Part shown: positions 34,746 to 45,349 of the stretch, one piece after another | How the letters are laid out: the number at the start of each line of letters is the position of its first letter | How positions within the stretch are numbered: the first letter of the stretch is position 1 | DNA from: Opeltia flavorubescens | Lineage: Eukaryota; Ascomycota; Lecanoromycetes; Teloschistales; Teloschistaceae | Direction of reading: 5' to 3' | DNA: 64,000 nt | Assembly (NCBI GenBank): GCA_000442125.1 | Contig: KE546969.1 | Location: forward strand, 1,798,001 to 1,862,000 | Position numbers and translations under genes: made by a program | The notes under the pieces: generated by a model | Seen by the model: only the letters and a program-made list of their open reading frames with translations | Told to the model about the DNA's origin: nothing | Database searches by the model: none

Positions 34746-36161
34746 ATGGCCGAAAAGGTCAGTCTCGAAGATAATTCCTACCGGGTTTCCATCGCCGTCG
34801 GCTTTGCGATCGGAATCACCTGTGTCGCAATCACATTGAGACTGCTTGCACGTAGAATACAAAAGGTCTCTTTGGGCGCCGACGATTTTACCATTCTCGC
34901 CGGAGCGGTCAGATAAACCAGTTCGCAGATAAATCCTTGATTGCACTGAACAGAAAATCTAGGTTTTCACCATCGGCACTGCCATAACCTTCGTATATTG
35001 TATGTGTCCCTCTTTTCCCTCCGGATTCCATGTCAGAGTACTGATAGCCTCCAACAGCTGGTCGCAATGGTGCTGGTAGACATGTCAAAGCTGTTCCCCC
35101 AGACGAGCTCGTCGTATTCTGGAAGGTGAGAAATCCCCTCCGCAAAGAAGTACCAATCTATTTACCGAAAAAACATAGGCAACATACGCCGGCTACCAAA
35201 CCTACGGCGTAGCCATCACCCTCATCAAAATCTCCATCCTTCTCTTCTACCGGCGCATCTTCTCCACGGCGCAATTTCGCCTTCGAACCAACATCGTCGG
35301 AGCGCTCGTAATCGTCTGGTTATTCATCAACAACTTCATGACGGCATTCCAATGCCGTCCGATCAAGAAGGCTTGGAACCCTTTGATGCCGGGGCATTGT
35401 ATACAGCCGCTGGGCTTAATCATAGGTCTTCAGGCGGGGAATATATTCTTGGATATCGTGATATTGAGTTTGCCCGTGTATGCGGTGTCCAAATTACAGA
35501 TGTCGCTGGCCAAGAAGATTAGTGTGTTGGGCATATTCCTGCTTGGTGGGCTGTAAGTTCGCTCTCCGCAAACAAGACGATCTCTGGAGTCGCAGATTGG
35601 GGAATTTTGCTTACGTTCCAAAACCAGATCCGTAGTCATTGCAGCAATTCGCATTGTCGTCGTAGCCACTGCGGAGGAAGATGATGTCACATGTAAGATA
35701 CGTATATATATCTTTTAACAGAAACAGCCCGCTTACCTTCTTCATCAGGGTACTCCAGCATCGAATCCTGGACCGCCGTCGAACCCGCCATAGAAGTCCT
35801 CTCCGTTTCCCTGCCCTGCATGGCCCCCTTCCTCCACGGCCGCACCGCCCTCCGAGAAGTCCGCTCCACCCTGCGCTCCCTCCTATCAAAATCCAAACAC
35901 TCAAACCTACACCACTCAAACGGCGGTCACGATGGTGATTTTCAGAAAATCGAAAAGCCAGGGAGGAAGATGATGTTTGATTTGGAGAATAGTACTGGTC
36001 ATAGTGGATCGGGATTACATGATGGAATGAATGATAGGAATGGAGGCATGGCGTTTGCGACGGCGGAGAGTAGGGTTTTTAGAAATTTGGATGATACGAT
36101 TCCGCTGCATGCGATTAAGGTTACGGATCGGGTGGATGTTAGTAGGGATGGGGAGAGGTGA
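34746..36161 (+). CDS. Rhodopsin-domain membrane protein (Pth11-like)
   Basis: Seven-helix membrane protein of the fungal rhodopsin/Pth11-like group, often thought to act in surface sensing. Exons 34746-34907, 34963-34999, 35058-35125, 35179-35552, 35628-35692 and 35749-36161; 372 residues, phases consistent. Visible marks: VAITLRLLARRIQKV and the LGADDF motif in the first loop; GRNGAGRHV; YQTYGVAITLIKISILLFYR; VWLFINNFMTAFQCRPIKKA; ILSLPVYAVSKLQMSLAKKI; WYSSIESWTAVEPAIEVLS. The C-terminal tail of about 110 residues is polar and G-rich in its coding sequence. Exon 2 is only 37 bases. Confidence 0.88.
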
Positions 36162-39100
36162 AGGGGCTATATGGATGATGTGTGAGGGGAAGGGGTAAAT
36201 TGAGTCCGGGTTTTTTGGATTGTTAATAGTGAGATGAGGCATGTAGGTATGTATATATGAATTATGTACCAAAAGAATTTCAAGATGCATAGATATAACC
36301 AAAAAATACATTCCGCCTTTGTTTCCTAGCTTTTATTTGATTTTTGGTTCATCATTGTATCCTGCTCCTAGAAAAAAGGGGTTGAAAGAAGATATCCACT
36401 GGAAAAAACCGCGGTAGAGAAGAAGTAGTAGAACGGAATCGTTACGAGCACGTTCATAATGATAGAGGTATTCTCCAAGGAAAAGAAGAAGGAAGATGGA
36501 AAAAACGACAGAGAAGCAAACCCATCACCATCCTTCACTACTCTCTTACACTCCCCCTTCATCCATAATACTAATCAACCCCTCTCTCAACAAACCGGAA
36601 TCTACCCATCCACGACCCAAACCACCCCACATAAGGCGAAAAGCGAGATTGACAATACCACGCAGCAAAGATGCCTGGCAACTAAAGTGTCGATACAGGC
36701 AAATGAATAAAATCTGATACTCTACTACCTACCCTTAAATTAAGAAACCCATAATCCAATCTCTATATGATATCAAATATCAAATTAGTACCTACCAAAG
36801 TCTCTTAGAAGAAACCATTCACATGAATCAAAACCATTCTTGCACGGGAACTCTCGACTCTATACAACCATCAAACCAACCAGTAAATCATCTTTGCGAG
36901 ACTGCTAATTCCCAGAATAGCATCCCGAGAATGCTATATAAGTATTTGAGAACAACGCCTGGGGCTAAGACCTCTGGATATCATCCTTTGGTCAACAAAA
37001 ACTTCAAAGCCAACCTTTTCTTTCCCTAAAAGGCTATTAGAGAGCATAGAGAAGCGAGTACTTCTGGATTGTAATCGGAGAAAAAGCTCGCTCGCTTCCG
37101 CCATGCATTTCCGTATATTGAAACCCCTACTTAAATACACAATAGATCCCTAAAAAAGAAACCATTTCAATGATCTCAGCGAAATTCTATTAATACAGCT
37201 TTATTCGATACTACGGACCACTACCCAACTCGTCGTAGTTCAACTAAAAAACTGTTGGCAATTACATACCCTATCAGAGAGATTAATAAGTAATCGGGCC
37301 TTTTTTCTAAAAATATGAGGAAGTACCATCGAAAGAAAACCTTTATATTCATGCTTAAGAGTTGTTTATATTCGTCACTACTGCTGCTATCATTAATAAA
37401 CTTCTCTTTTCATATTTCCACGAAAGTTTTCGTGAAATGGTATTGAAACATTTAATAGCTTGGAGATTTGATAGATGAGCGATCTTTTTTATTTCATAAC
37501 ATTTTGGATAAAGGGGAGGGAGGGGGAGGGATGGAGGGTAAATGAAGGCAACTCACCTAGAAGAAGTAAGGGTTTTTCATATATACTATGAAAGCGGTTT
37601 TTTTTTTCCAAAAATTTACCTAGTTCTTGCAATGATAGGGAAAGGATGGGGTCTATTGAAAATGGAAGTGAGCATGGATGGATGGCTTGTCCCCCGTAGT
37701 TATAAGTGGGTGGTGAGGAGGGAGTTGTGAGGGGGACCCATCGTAGACTCGGGAATGGATTGGATATCTAAGGCTGCTAAGGGAGACAGACCCGCACGTA
37801 CCGGAATATCAGAGTGCTGGTTCGCTGGAATGGACTGACTTGGGGGAGGAATTCAACTGATATAATAAGAGAAGGGGCAATAGTAATACTTGAAGGGGCT
37901 AGTTTGATCTCCGAGGGTATGCCTCTGAAATTCGGCCTTTTTTTCCCCATCGAGAGATTCATTTCTTTGGAGGAGTTGTGTTTCGTGGTACGTATATAGG
38001 CATTCTTCTTGAGTCGACTTTTATTTTTAACAATGGTTCTTGAAAGGAAGAGGCCTTAGAGCTGTCTTATTTACATGTGAATGGGATTTTATGAGAAATG
38101 GGCCGAATAAGGGCTGTTTTGAGCCTGAGATTATGGAGTTTGGATCTTAATGTAATACTTCTTGGTTTCCTTCTGGGATCTGGAGTGCGAGGGCTGGGAG
38201 CAGGAAGTTGGCCTGCGGCAGAAGTTAAAGCGAGAACCGGTTTTACAGGGTTGATGATCAGGAACAACGTTGGGAGTGGAGCTATAGATTTGTTTCTTGT
38301 GAGAAGGATGGGAATGAGATGTGGGTAGTTTTACCTCCCTAAGTTGGTAAGGGCGGCGTATTCTTGCAGCAGGTTGAACGGGGAGTATAATGTTTGCTTT
38401 GAGGATGATTTCGAGTTGTTTTTCTTTCTTGCTCTCTATGGTCGCCCAGGTGTGCCAGATTGCCATAACTTTTTCACTTTTTCATTTTGACAAAACAACC
38501 TTTGAAAAACCAGAATTCAGGCCAAAATTCACGTACGCCACACGGCTCTACCTAGCCACAGCACCACGAATTGCTCTCCTTGTTTTCACCTCATTCTTGC
38601 CCCTTGATCATGGGTTTCTTGTATCTTTCGGGATGACCGGGTTGGGTCTTGCGACCGTTAATCTTTTTCCGGTCTTAGAGGTACCGAGATGAATCCTACC
38701 TGGAAGAAGAGCTGGGGTTGGCAAAGCTGCGGTGGCGGGATCAACCAATTTTCGAGTCATGTCGTATGAGATAGGGAAAAATCCATGCAAAGCGATTTTG
38801 TAGTCCAAAAAATCCCAAATGCATTCGCTCAAGCCTCCCCATGGAAGAGCATATGTTTAACCTTCCTCTGCTTTCAAGGAGTTCGATAGGAATCTTATCG
38901 GAGAAACTGGGGAGAACGCAAGAGATTGCAGCTGTTGCATTGGTCCAGAATCCGAAGGCTCGAAGACATTTAGTTCAGATGTGCAGAGAAATATGCGTCG
39001 AAGTACCTAGATGTAGGACTCTCGGCAAGGTGTGTCCATAATGGTTGTGAGGCATGTTTGCAGAAAGCAACAGCCGATCCAACCAATGATATCATTCAAC

Positions 39101-39990
39101 CAGCTTTTTAGTGTCGGTAAGGGATCTATCCCTGTTCGTGCGTCGTCGCATGGTACTGACAGTCGGGTAACTGAAATGCAGGAAGCACAGCCTCGTTGCC
39201 TTGTGGTTTATACTGGGACAGAATCATATATCCCAGACCAGGTCGCGAGAAACATGACTCGGTCTTTTTGCAAATCACTCCAGACAATGAGGCATTGAGG
39301 ATAATGGCATTCGATGTAGCGAACGCTTCGTGGATGACTGCAAAGGCGGAGACTTCTAGTGTTTTCAACGTTACTTCTGGCACTCAGCCGGGTGGTTTTA
39401 CAGATGGTAGTACGCTGCTGATTTAGACCCAGTATCTGTCGCGCGAAGCTGACACTCCAAGTCCGAGACTCCTTCGGGAATGACTGCAGTGGTTGCTTTC
39501 TAGCAACTGTTTGGACCACGTTCTCGAGCTCGTTGAACCAAGGAGAGAGGTTGATGCAGACACTTCTGGCGTTGAGGTTGCGCTGATAATTTACCAAGTA
39601 CTTCGTCGGCCGATAGTATAGTCTTCGCGTCTTATGAATCAGAGAATCGACAGGTTGACGGGTCAGCCTGTGCTACGACGGTGCATACAAAATCTCTTCA
39701 GACCCCATATACTGTAACCAGGTCCGCTCTCATGGAGGACTGGGAATTTTCTTGGAGCGCTACGGCAAAATTTTTGAGCTTCCTCGCCCGTGGGTCGTGC
39801 CAGGTACCCGGTACTGAGGGATACTCGATCCGTACGTGGATAGCGGAGTCAGTACCAAAGCTTTGATAAGTAACTTACCTCGTGAAAGCGTCACATCCAT
39901 GCACGGGTTGTGATCTCCATGTAGAAACTTCTGCACACCGGCCCTCGACAGTTTCTTCTGAGATACGCTATATCCGGTACGTCTGTTTGC
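36162..39990. other. AT-rich gene-poor region (3.8 kb)
   Basis: AT-rich with many short open frames and no secure gene. The minus-strand frame 38832-38608 (74 codons, with ATG) and the plus-strand frame 39196-39426 (with ITPDNEALRIMAFDVANASW) look protein-like, but neither matches a family I can name. They may be fragments of decayed genes. Long A/T tracts near 37570-37620 and G-rich tracts near 37510 occur. Confidence 0.4.
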
Positions 39991-40653
39991 ATGAAACACA
40001 GATCTGTGCTAAGTTGCTCAAGTTCTCCAGAGAAGACCTCAGCGATTTTCACATCCGCAACTCTGACTGCTGAGATTTCTCAGGGCGGAAATTGCATGAC
40101 TTCTGTCATCATTTCATCCTTCCAATATCCTTACCCCACTGTCACTGCAACGAGATCTATTGATAATTCTGCGTTCGATGCGACAGCGAAATCTCACATT
40201 GCCTCATACCTGGGGTTTCCAAGCTGTAGATTTGATTCTCCGACAAGGACTGCAGAAACACGTCTATCGAGCTCATCTGTCGAAACTAACCCCCCATTTA
40301 GCGCGGGAGTCAAGTCAACTCTAGCATCGACACTTTCTGTTGTCTTTGTGTTGCTTATCTTTCTGTCAGTCCTCGCAATCCGGCTGTACCGTAAAAGCAA
40401 ATCAAAGAAGACACGGGGACAAGACATAGACTCGTTAGAAAAGGATCATCTTTACTTTCAAAGGAAAGGTGAACTTGAAGCCGAGGAGCGGAGAAAATTC
40501 GAGTTGCATGCAAATAAAAGAGAGCATGAGCTGGAAGGAGAGATTGAGATTCGTGAGATGTCGACATCAGCGAATGTTCCGAGATCGGAACTGAGAGGCG
40601 AAGAACATTGCAGAGAGCTGCGAGGCGACGAATCTTCTAGGGAACTTGAATGA
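39991..40653 (+). CDS. Probable single-pass membrane protein (3' exon only)
   Basis: Open frame of 220 codons; the true start is probably in an upstream exon that I could not define. It has a Ser/Thr-rich extracellular-type segment (TRTAETRLSSSSVETNPPFS) and one membrane helix STLSVVFVLLIFLSVLAIRL. A basic stop-transfer YRKSKSKKTR and a charged cytosolic tail follow, with a repeated acidic motif (RSELRGEEHCRELRGDE). This layout is common in fungal wall-sensor-like or orphan membrane proteins. The upstream stretch 39680-39900 contains a cysteine-bearing frame (LSFLARGSCQ) that may be part of the same gene. Function unknown. Confidence 0.5.
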   Translation: MKHRSVLSCSSSPEKTSAIFTSATLTAEISQGGNCMTSVIISSFQYPYPTVTATRSIDNSAFDATAKSHIASYLGFPSCRFDSPTRTAETRLSSSSVETNPPFSAGVKSTLASTLSVVFVLLIFLSVLAIRLYRKSKSKKTRGQDIDSLEKDHLYFQRKGELEAEERRKFELHANKREHELEGEIEIREMSTSANVPRSELRGEEHCRELRGDESSRELE

Positions 40654-40786
40654 ACTACATGAGTAAAGTCTTAACGTCTTTATGAATAAGTTGCTGAATA
40701 AGAAGCTTTGAAACCGGATGCCTTGAGATCATTCTTGCTACTTCTGACTTCGGTATTTCGCGCGAGGATTTCTCCTATCGCGTCTG

Positions 40787-41395
40787 TCAAACAAGGGCCT
40801 GAGGGACGAGCCCGACACATGGCGGTCTGCAGTCGAATGGTGGCCCTTTTATGGTGTTGCGAAACGAATGATGAACTTTGAATGGTGGGAATGAAGCGAG
40901 ATCGCGGAACGGGCCAGGATATTGATATTCGGGTGCTAAGTCAATCATAGAACGCTTAAGTCTGCCCTCATGTATGTCCAAATTAGGAAATGCTGCTTAT
41001 GAGAATGTTGTATCAAAGTCATCTGGAATGAAGAGATAACAAGACATTCTGGGGATTGTCGTTCGAGCGGATTGTAGTTCACACTGTGCAAAAGCTAGAC
41101 ACTCGACCACCAGTAACAGGAACATTGGCGTGGCTGATTGCGAGTTTGCATAGTCGATGAGGCAGTCTAGGACGACCGTGTGGGATTTCCAGCGGTGGGA
41201 AGAGTCCGAGAATAAGGTCAGTAATCTTAGAACTAAACATGCACGAAGTTTTGAAAATATCTGAAAATTTGGTTCACGAAGCTCAAAGTCGCCAGCAAAC
41301 TGGCTCGGTAAGCACGGGCAGCGAATGGCGCAGTCATTGTTTGAAAGGTGATGAGGATCAAATAATTGACAGTATCCTGTGTTTAGAAGAAACAT
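40787..41395 (-). pseudogene. Unrecognised frame interrupted by one stop codon
   Basis: Two minus-strand frames, 41395-40997 and 40981-40787, are in the same register and separated by a single TAA at 40996-40994. Together they give about 200 codons with protein-like composition (HTVVLDCLIDYANSQSA, MSCYLFIPDDFDTTFS, then DLAPEYQYPGPFRDLASF). I know no matching family. It could be a recently broken gene, a sequencing error, or two exons of a gene whose introns I have not found. Confidence 0.35.
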
Positions 41396-41972
41396 GAATA
41401 TTCTCAGTCCTCCATCGAATTCACATGGAGTCTGGACATCAAATGGAAGAGAGAAATCAGTAAAGTATTGTTTCTAATACCTAGCTCTCTTCACATGAAC
41501 TGCTGGAGCCGAGAAATTCGATGATGTATTGATAGAAATGGAGTAGTTGTGGGAGAGATATCTAGCCTTATTGTCTGGCTTTTTTGTTTCTGTTGATTCG
41601 ATGACATTACGAGTGATCTCCTCAGCTTATTATGTGCAATGGAGAAAATTCGACGACTTTGTCATGATGCCCCGAAAAATCGTGATGCTGGTAGGAGACT
41701 ATGGCTCATCGCAGCCGCACTCCTCAAGCTCCGATCTTATGATCTGCAGATCGTAAAACAGGTCGTAGCCCTGGCGGAAATTTTGGCGCGCAGCCTCCGC
41801 TGGAACCTCAATGAATCAATACCAATTCGTATACTTCCACCACTGGAAACTTCATTGTTCATATATCACTCAGACCGAAGTGTGATGTAATTGTAAAGAT
41901 CGAATCTTTTGCTTGCTATGCCGATGGTAATTTGGTGCAAGAAATCGAAAGCTCGAAAAATCCACTGTCAGC
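41396..41972. other. Intergenic region, no gene seen
   Basis: Spacer of 577 bases between the interrupted frame and the DUF7730-like gene. Nothing assignable. Confidence 0.4.
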
Positions 41973-42650
41973 TTACTGGCCAAACGGACGAGCCTTCTCC
42001 CACGGGCGTACTGCTTTCTCATCATCGGACGGCTCTTCGAGTACTTCCAACTTCCCCAGCGCAAGTTTCTGAGCCGGCCGCAAATTCCACATGCATTTCT
42101 TCATTACCCATTGATTGCAGAAGACAAAGCTGTTTAGGACGTAGGGTAGCAGCGCCGCTTCCTCGTAGACTTGTCTGCAGACACGCAATAGCCCGAGGTG
42201 GAGAGTGGTAGAACCTCTGTCGCGCTTATCGTCGACGATGCGATGTTTGAGTCCGCCGCCAAAGTGATTACGAAGACGTCGCGTTTCAATCCTCTTCTTA
42301 GCGCCGTGCTCGTTGTGAGTATACTCCACCTGCGTGGTGTATTCGTGGTCATGAGGAGTATAATCTACTATTATTCGATGTCCCCCAAGCACGAATTCAT
42401 AGATTCTATTTCTGACTTCAGGCGGTAAACGCAAGAGAGGCGAGGCTGCTCGGTTGCGCTCCATGATGGGTTTCTGCCGATCATCTGATGTTACACTTTC
42501 CTGTGTATTGAGCAGGCCTAAGCGAAGTTTTTTCGATTTCGGGAAATCATTCCGAGTTAACCTAATGATAGGTTCGGTATCGCATTCTGTTATGTGATGC
42601 CAACCTCGTTTCTGGCAGCCCCCAGGACGTCGTTTCCAGCTGGGAGCCAT
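41973..42650 (-). CDS. DUF7730 / 2EXR-like (F-box-related) protein
   Basis: Single-exon frame of 225 codons. The core RAASPLLRLPPEVRNRIYEF, followed by VLGGHRIIVDY and LHLGLLRVCRQVYEEAALLP, is the hallmark of the large fungal family annotated DUF7730 or 2EXR, thought to be F-box-like adaptors. The end FVFCNQWVMKKCMWNLRP leads into a short charged tail. The chosen ATG at 42650 gives a 60-residue basic leader; a later ATG just before the core (MERNRAASP) is an equally good start. Confidence 0.75.
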   Translation of the reverse strand: MAPSWKRRPGGCQKRGWHHITECDTEPIIRLTRNDFPKSKKLRLGLLNTQESVTSDDRQKPIMERNRAASPLLRLPPEVRNRIYEFVLGGHRIIVDYTPHDHEYTTQVEYTHNEHGAKKRIETRRLRNHFGGGLKHRIVDDKRDRGSTTLHLGLLRVCRQVYEEAALLPYVLNSFVFCNQWVMKKCMWNLRPAQKLALGKLEVLEEPSDDEKAVRPWEKARPFGQ

Positions 42651-43848
42651 AGGAACTGTTTGTAGGCTTATGCCCGGATCTGAATACCCATGAAGTCAGC
42701 TTATGGTCGTCTTGAGTTGAATCATTCAGGTTGGACGGCTTAAAGAGCCTACGGCAATGCTTCATACAATTAACACGGCCTTTGTTGAGCTTCTCAATCA
42801 ATCAGACGTCCGGCAGAACACTGATTTGAAGCCGGCATGAGTGCAGTTTGTGCTGGCCTTGGATAGATCGACCTCTACCCCAATCTTTGGCTTCGTTGTT
42901 CGGCACTTTAAAGTGATCTATGAATTTTGCATGACTGCGACCCTACATACAAATCGTGCTATAGTACGTTTAAAGTCTGTCGAAGGTCGAACTATCTTTG
43001 GACTTTTGGGAAATTAGTACGACGATAATCAAACAAGGATTGGCCAATCAGATCTCTGCTGATCATCGGTACTTGCCGTCTACTGGCTTGGCACTCAACT
43101 ATTGTCAGGCTCGCGGGGTAAACAATAGTTTGCACACTTTAAGACTCTGGGCGTGCTAACACCAAAGGCTTGCTTAATGAAACCAACAGATTTTCATATA
43201 TAACCCATTAACAAAACTTCTGATTCTACCCAGGAGTCCTCCAATACTTCATCACTTGGAGATAATCAAAATCACGGCGATTTTAAAGGGTAGAGTGACC
43301 TCGTTGTGGTGCGCGATACTTGTTGGTGTGCAAACATTTATCTGCCCCGCGAGACAGGTTTTCTATACGCTAAAAACGGGAACTAACCTAGTTCCTTCTT
43401 TGTGTATCCATTCTTTTCTGATGAACTGAAGTCGATAACCTAAACGCAAAGTATGGTAGGATGCGAGGAGCCGCTCTATAGTCATCCCTCTTACAGGCGA
43501 TATGAATCACTCTAATGTTTTATATAGTGCTGCAAGATTCGCTCATCCTTAGAGACTACGAAGACGGCGCAAATATCAACGTTGCATTACAAGAACGGCT
43601 GCCTTAACACAGGCAATTAAATGATGTCTGATAAGTTTGAGATTAATATTCTGAAGTATTACGTTATACCAACAGCTATGACAGTTCCAGATCAATGCTC
43701 GGGAAATTTGCAAGGTAATACATGAAAAGATCTTGAAGTTCCGACCAAGTATATATATACGTACAACCCAAAGCAGCTTTTACCCTGACATCGCTTCTTC
43801 ACGGACTGCTCTACTGACACTTACTGACTTCAATCCCCTTCTCTCCAT
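42651..43848. other. 1.2 kb intergenic region, no gene seen
   Basis: AT-rich spacer with no frame above 80 codons apart from shadows. Probably holds the promoter of the DUF7730-like gene at its left side. Confidence 0.5.
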
Positions 43849-44634
43849 CTAAAACCTGAAAAAGTTCGCGTGGAAAATCTCACCGCCCCTGATTCCCTCA
43901 ACCTCAAAGAACCAATGCTGATTCTTCTTGAAGTCCTCGCTCTCCATGAACTTCGCATGCGTATCCACGTCTTCCCAACCTATCAAGTTCATCCATACTG
44001 TGCGTATTTCCCATTCACCTAAATTTGCGTCTTCCTTATCCCCCACTAGCGGCGTGTATATGCCCTCTTCAACAGCCCATCCATTCAGGAACCCTGTTAA
44101 CGACCCATTCCTCTTCACGACCGGTTCCACATTCATGAAGCTCCCTAGGATTTTGTCTTTCGACTCGGTGGGTAAGGGCACAGGATGGAAATATGCGAAT
44201 ACGATCTCCGTGACTCCGGATTCGAGCGCGGGTGATGGATCTTCGAGAAAAGGGATGTGAAAAACGGTCGTGGGACCGTGATTTTTTATCAGTCTTTTGC
44301 GGAAGGAGGAGGCGTGGTCGTAAAAGCCGCTGTGAAGAGGTAATGATAAAGATTAGGCACGTGGCACGGTGAAAAACGAGGGAAGAACAAGAAGCGTGCG
44401 TATTTACGATGACCGTGTAAAATTAACATGGGAGTCTAGGGAATCCCAATTTACAACAAGGATGACCGTGCCGGGTTTCTCAACGAGTTGGGCGTAGAAT
44501 GCGGTTTGAGCACCTGGGGCTGCGAGCACGATCTGGAGATGCTGTTCGAGGGTGGCTTTATAATTGGATGATGAAGAGGCTGTGAAATCTAAATTCAAGT
44601 CGGAGGCTTCGAATATGGCGACTTCGGAGATCAT
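43849..44634 (-). CDS. Double ABM-domain protein (dimeric alpha-beta barrel)
   Basis: Protein with two copies of the antibiotic-biosynthesis-monooxygenase-like ferredoxin fold, a group that contains cofactor-free oxygenases and cyclase-like proteins. Exons 44634-44408 and 44329-43849; 78-base intron with GTAAAT donor; 235 residues. The first domain begins MISEVAIFEASDLNLDF and includes TVILVVNWDSLDSHVNF and RLIKNHGPTTVFHIPF. The second repeats the pattern: TEIVFAYFHPVPLP, WEIRTVWMNLIGWEDVDTHA, KFMESEDFKKN. The repeated W(D/E)(S/D)-hx-(S/T)H pattern supports internal duplication. The function cannot be read. Confidence 0.8.
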
Positions 44635-45349
44635 GATGACAGATTTAGGGGTATGGACGCGACCACTATGAGGGTCGTAATTATAAATTCTCAGCGGATT
44701 GTGAATGTTGTCAGCATGTATTGGAGATCAATGTAGAGAAACTGATATTTACGTGCTATAGCTTGCTAGTTATAGGCTTCATTGCAAACGCTTATAAAGG
44801 AATTGCACGAGTCAGATTCAACCGAAGTGGTCCGTTCGGACGAATAGATTTGTCATGGAGGCAAACCCCTCAACGGACCCCCGTTTCTAGTCGTGCGGTC
44901 ATACAAAGCTGATTGGTGATAAGCGCAAAGTCTGTGCCTTTGTCAGAAGCATGACATGTGTCTTTGGACAAGCAGCTGCATGACGATGAGAATAGTATAC
45001 GTCAGCTACGCGCTAATAGGTTGGCTATCCAATCAAATGAGTCCCGAAGGCGCTAAGTTCAAGATGGCAATCCTTGCCACCTCAGTAAGACGGATCTTAT
45101 TACTTTATCTGCAATAATCTGCATTATAAGGCTGACTGGCCAGAATAGCACCCGCCGGATGCAATGTCCTGAACAAAGACGATAGATGGGAATGGATCCC
45201 TATTTTTTTCAGACCCACTCCAATGCTTCAAGCTTACAATCTGCTGTTGAACGAGCTATTGATCAGCTTCCGTAATTCGGTTGACCGACTCTTGAACTTT
45301 GTGCTGGACACTGATCAAATGTAACTGTCAGCTCGATATTTGAGCATTG
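44635..45349. other. Intergenic region, no gene seen
   Basis: Between the ABM gene start and the 3' end of the diterpene synthase relic. A further decayed piece of that relic could extend into the right side. Confidence 0.4.

Noticed and set aside
36015-36311. Minus-strand frame of 98 codons opposite the end of the rhodopsin-domain gene
   Set aside because: It is the shadow of the coding strand in its biased 3' part.
38390-38692. Plus-strand frame with a hydrophobic start resembling a signal peptide
   Set aside because: The opposite strand has an equally plausible frame here, and neither has homologues I can name.
36162-39990. Search for transposon or retroelement genes in the AT-rich stretch
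   Set aside because: No reverse transcriptase, integrase or transposase motif and no terminal repeats could be seen.
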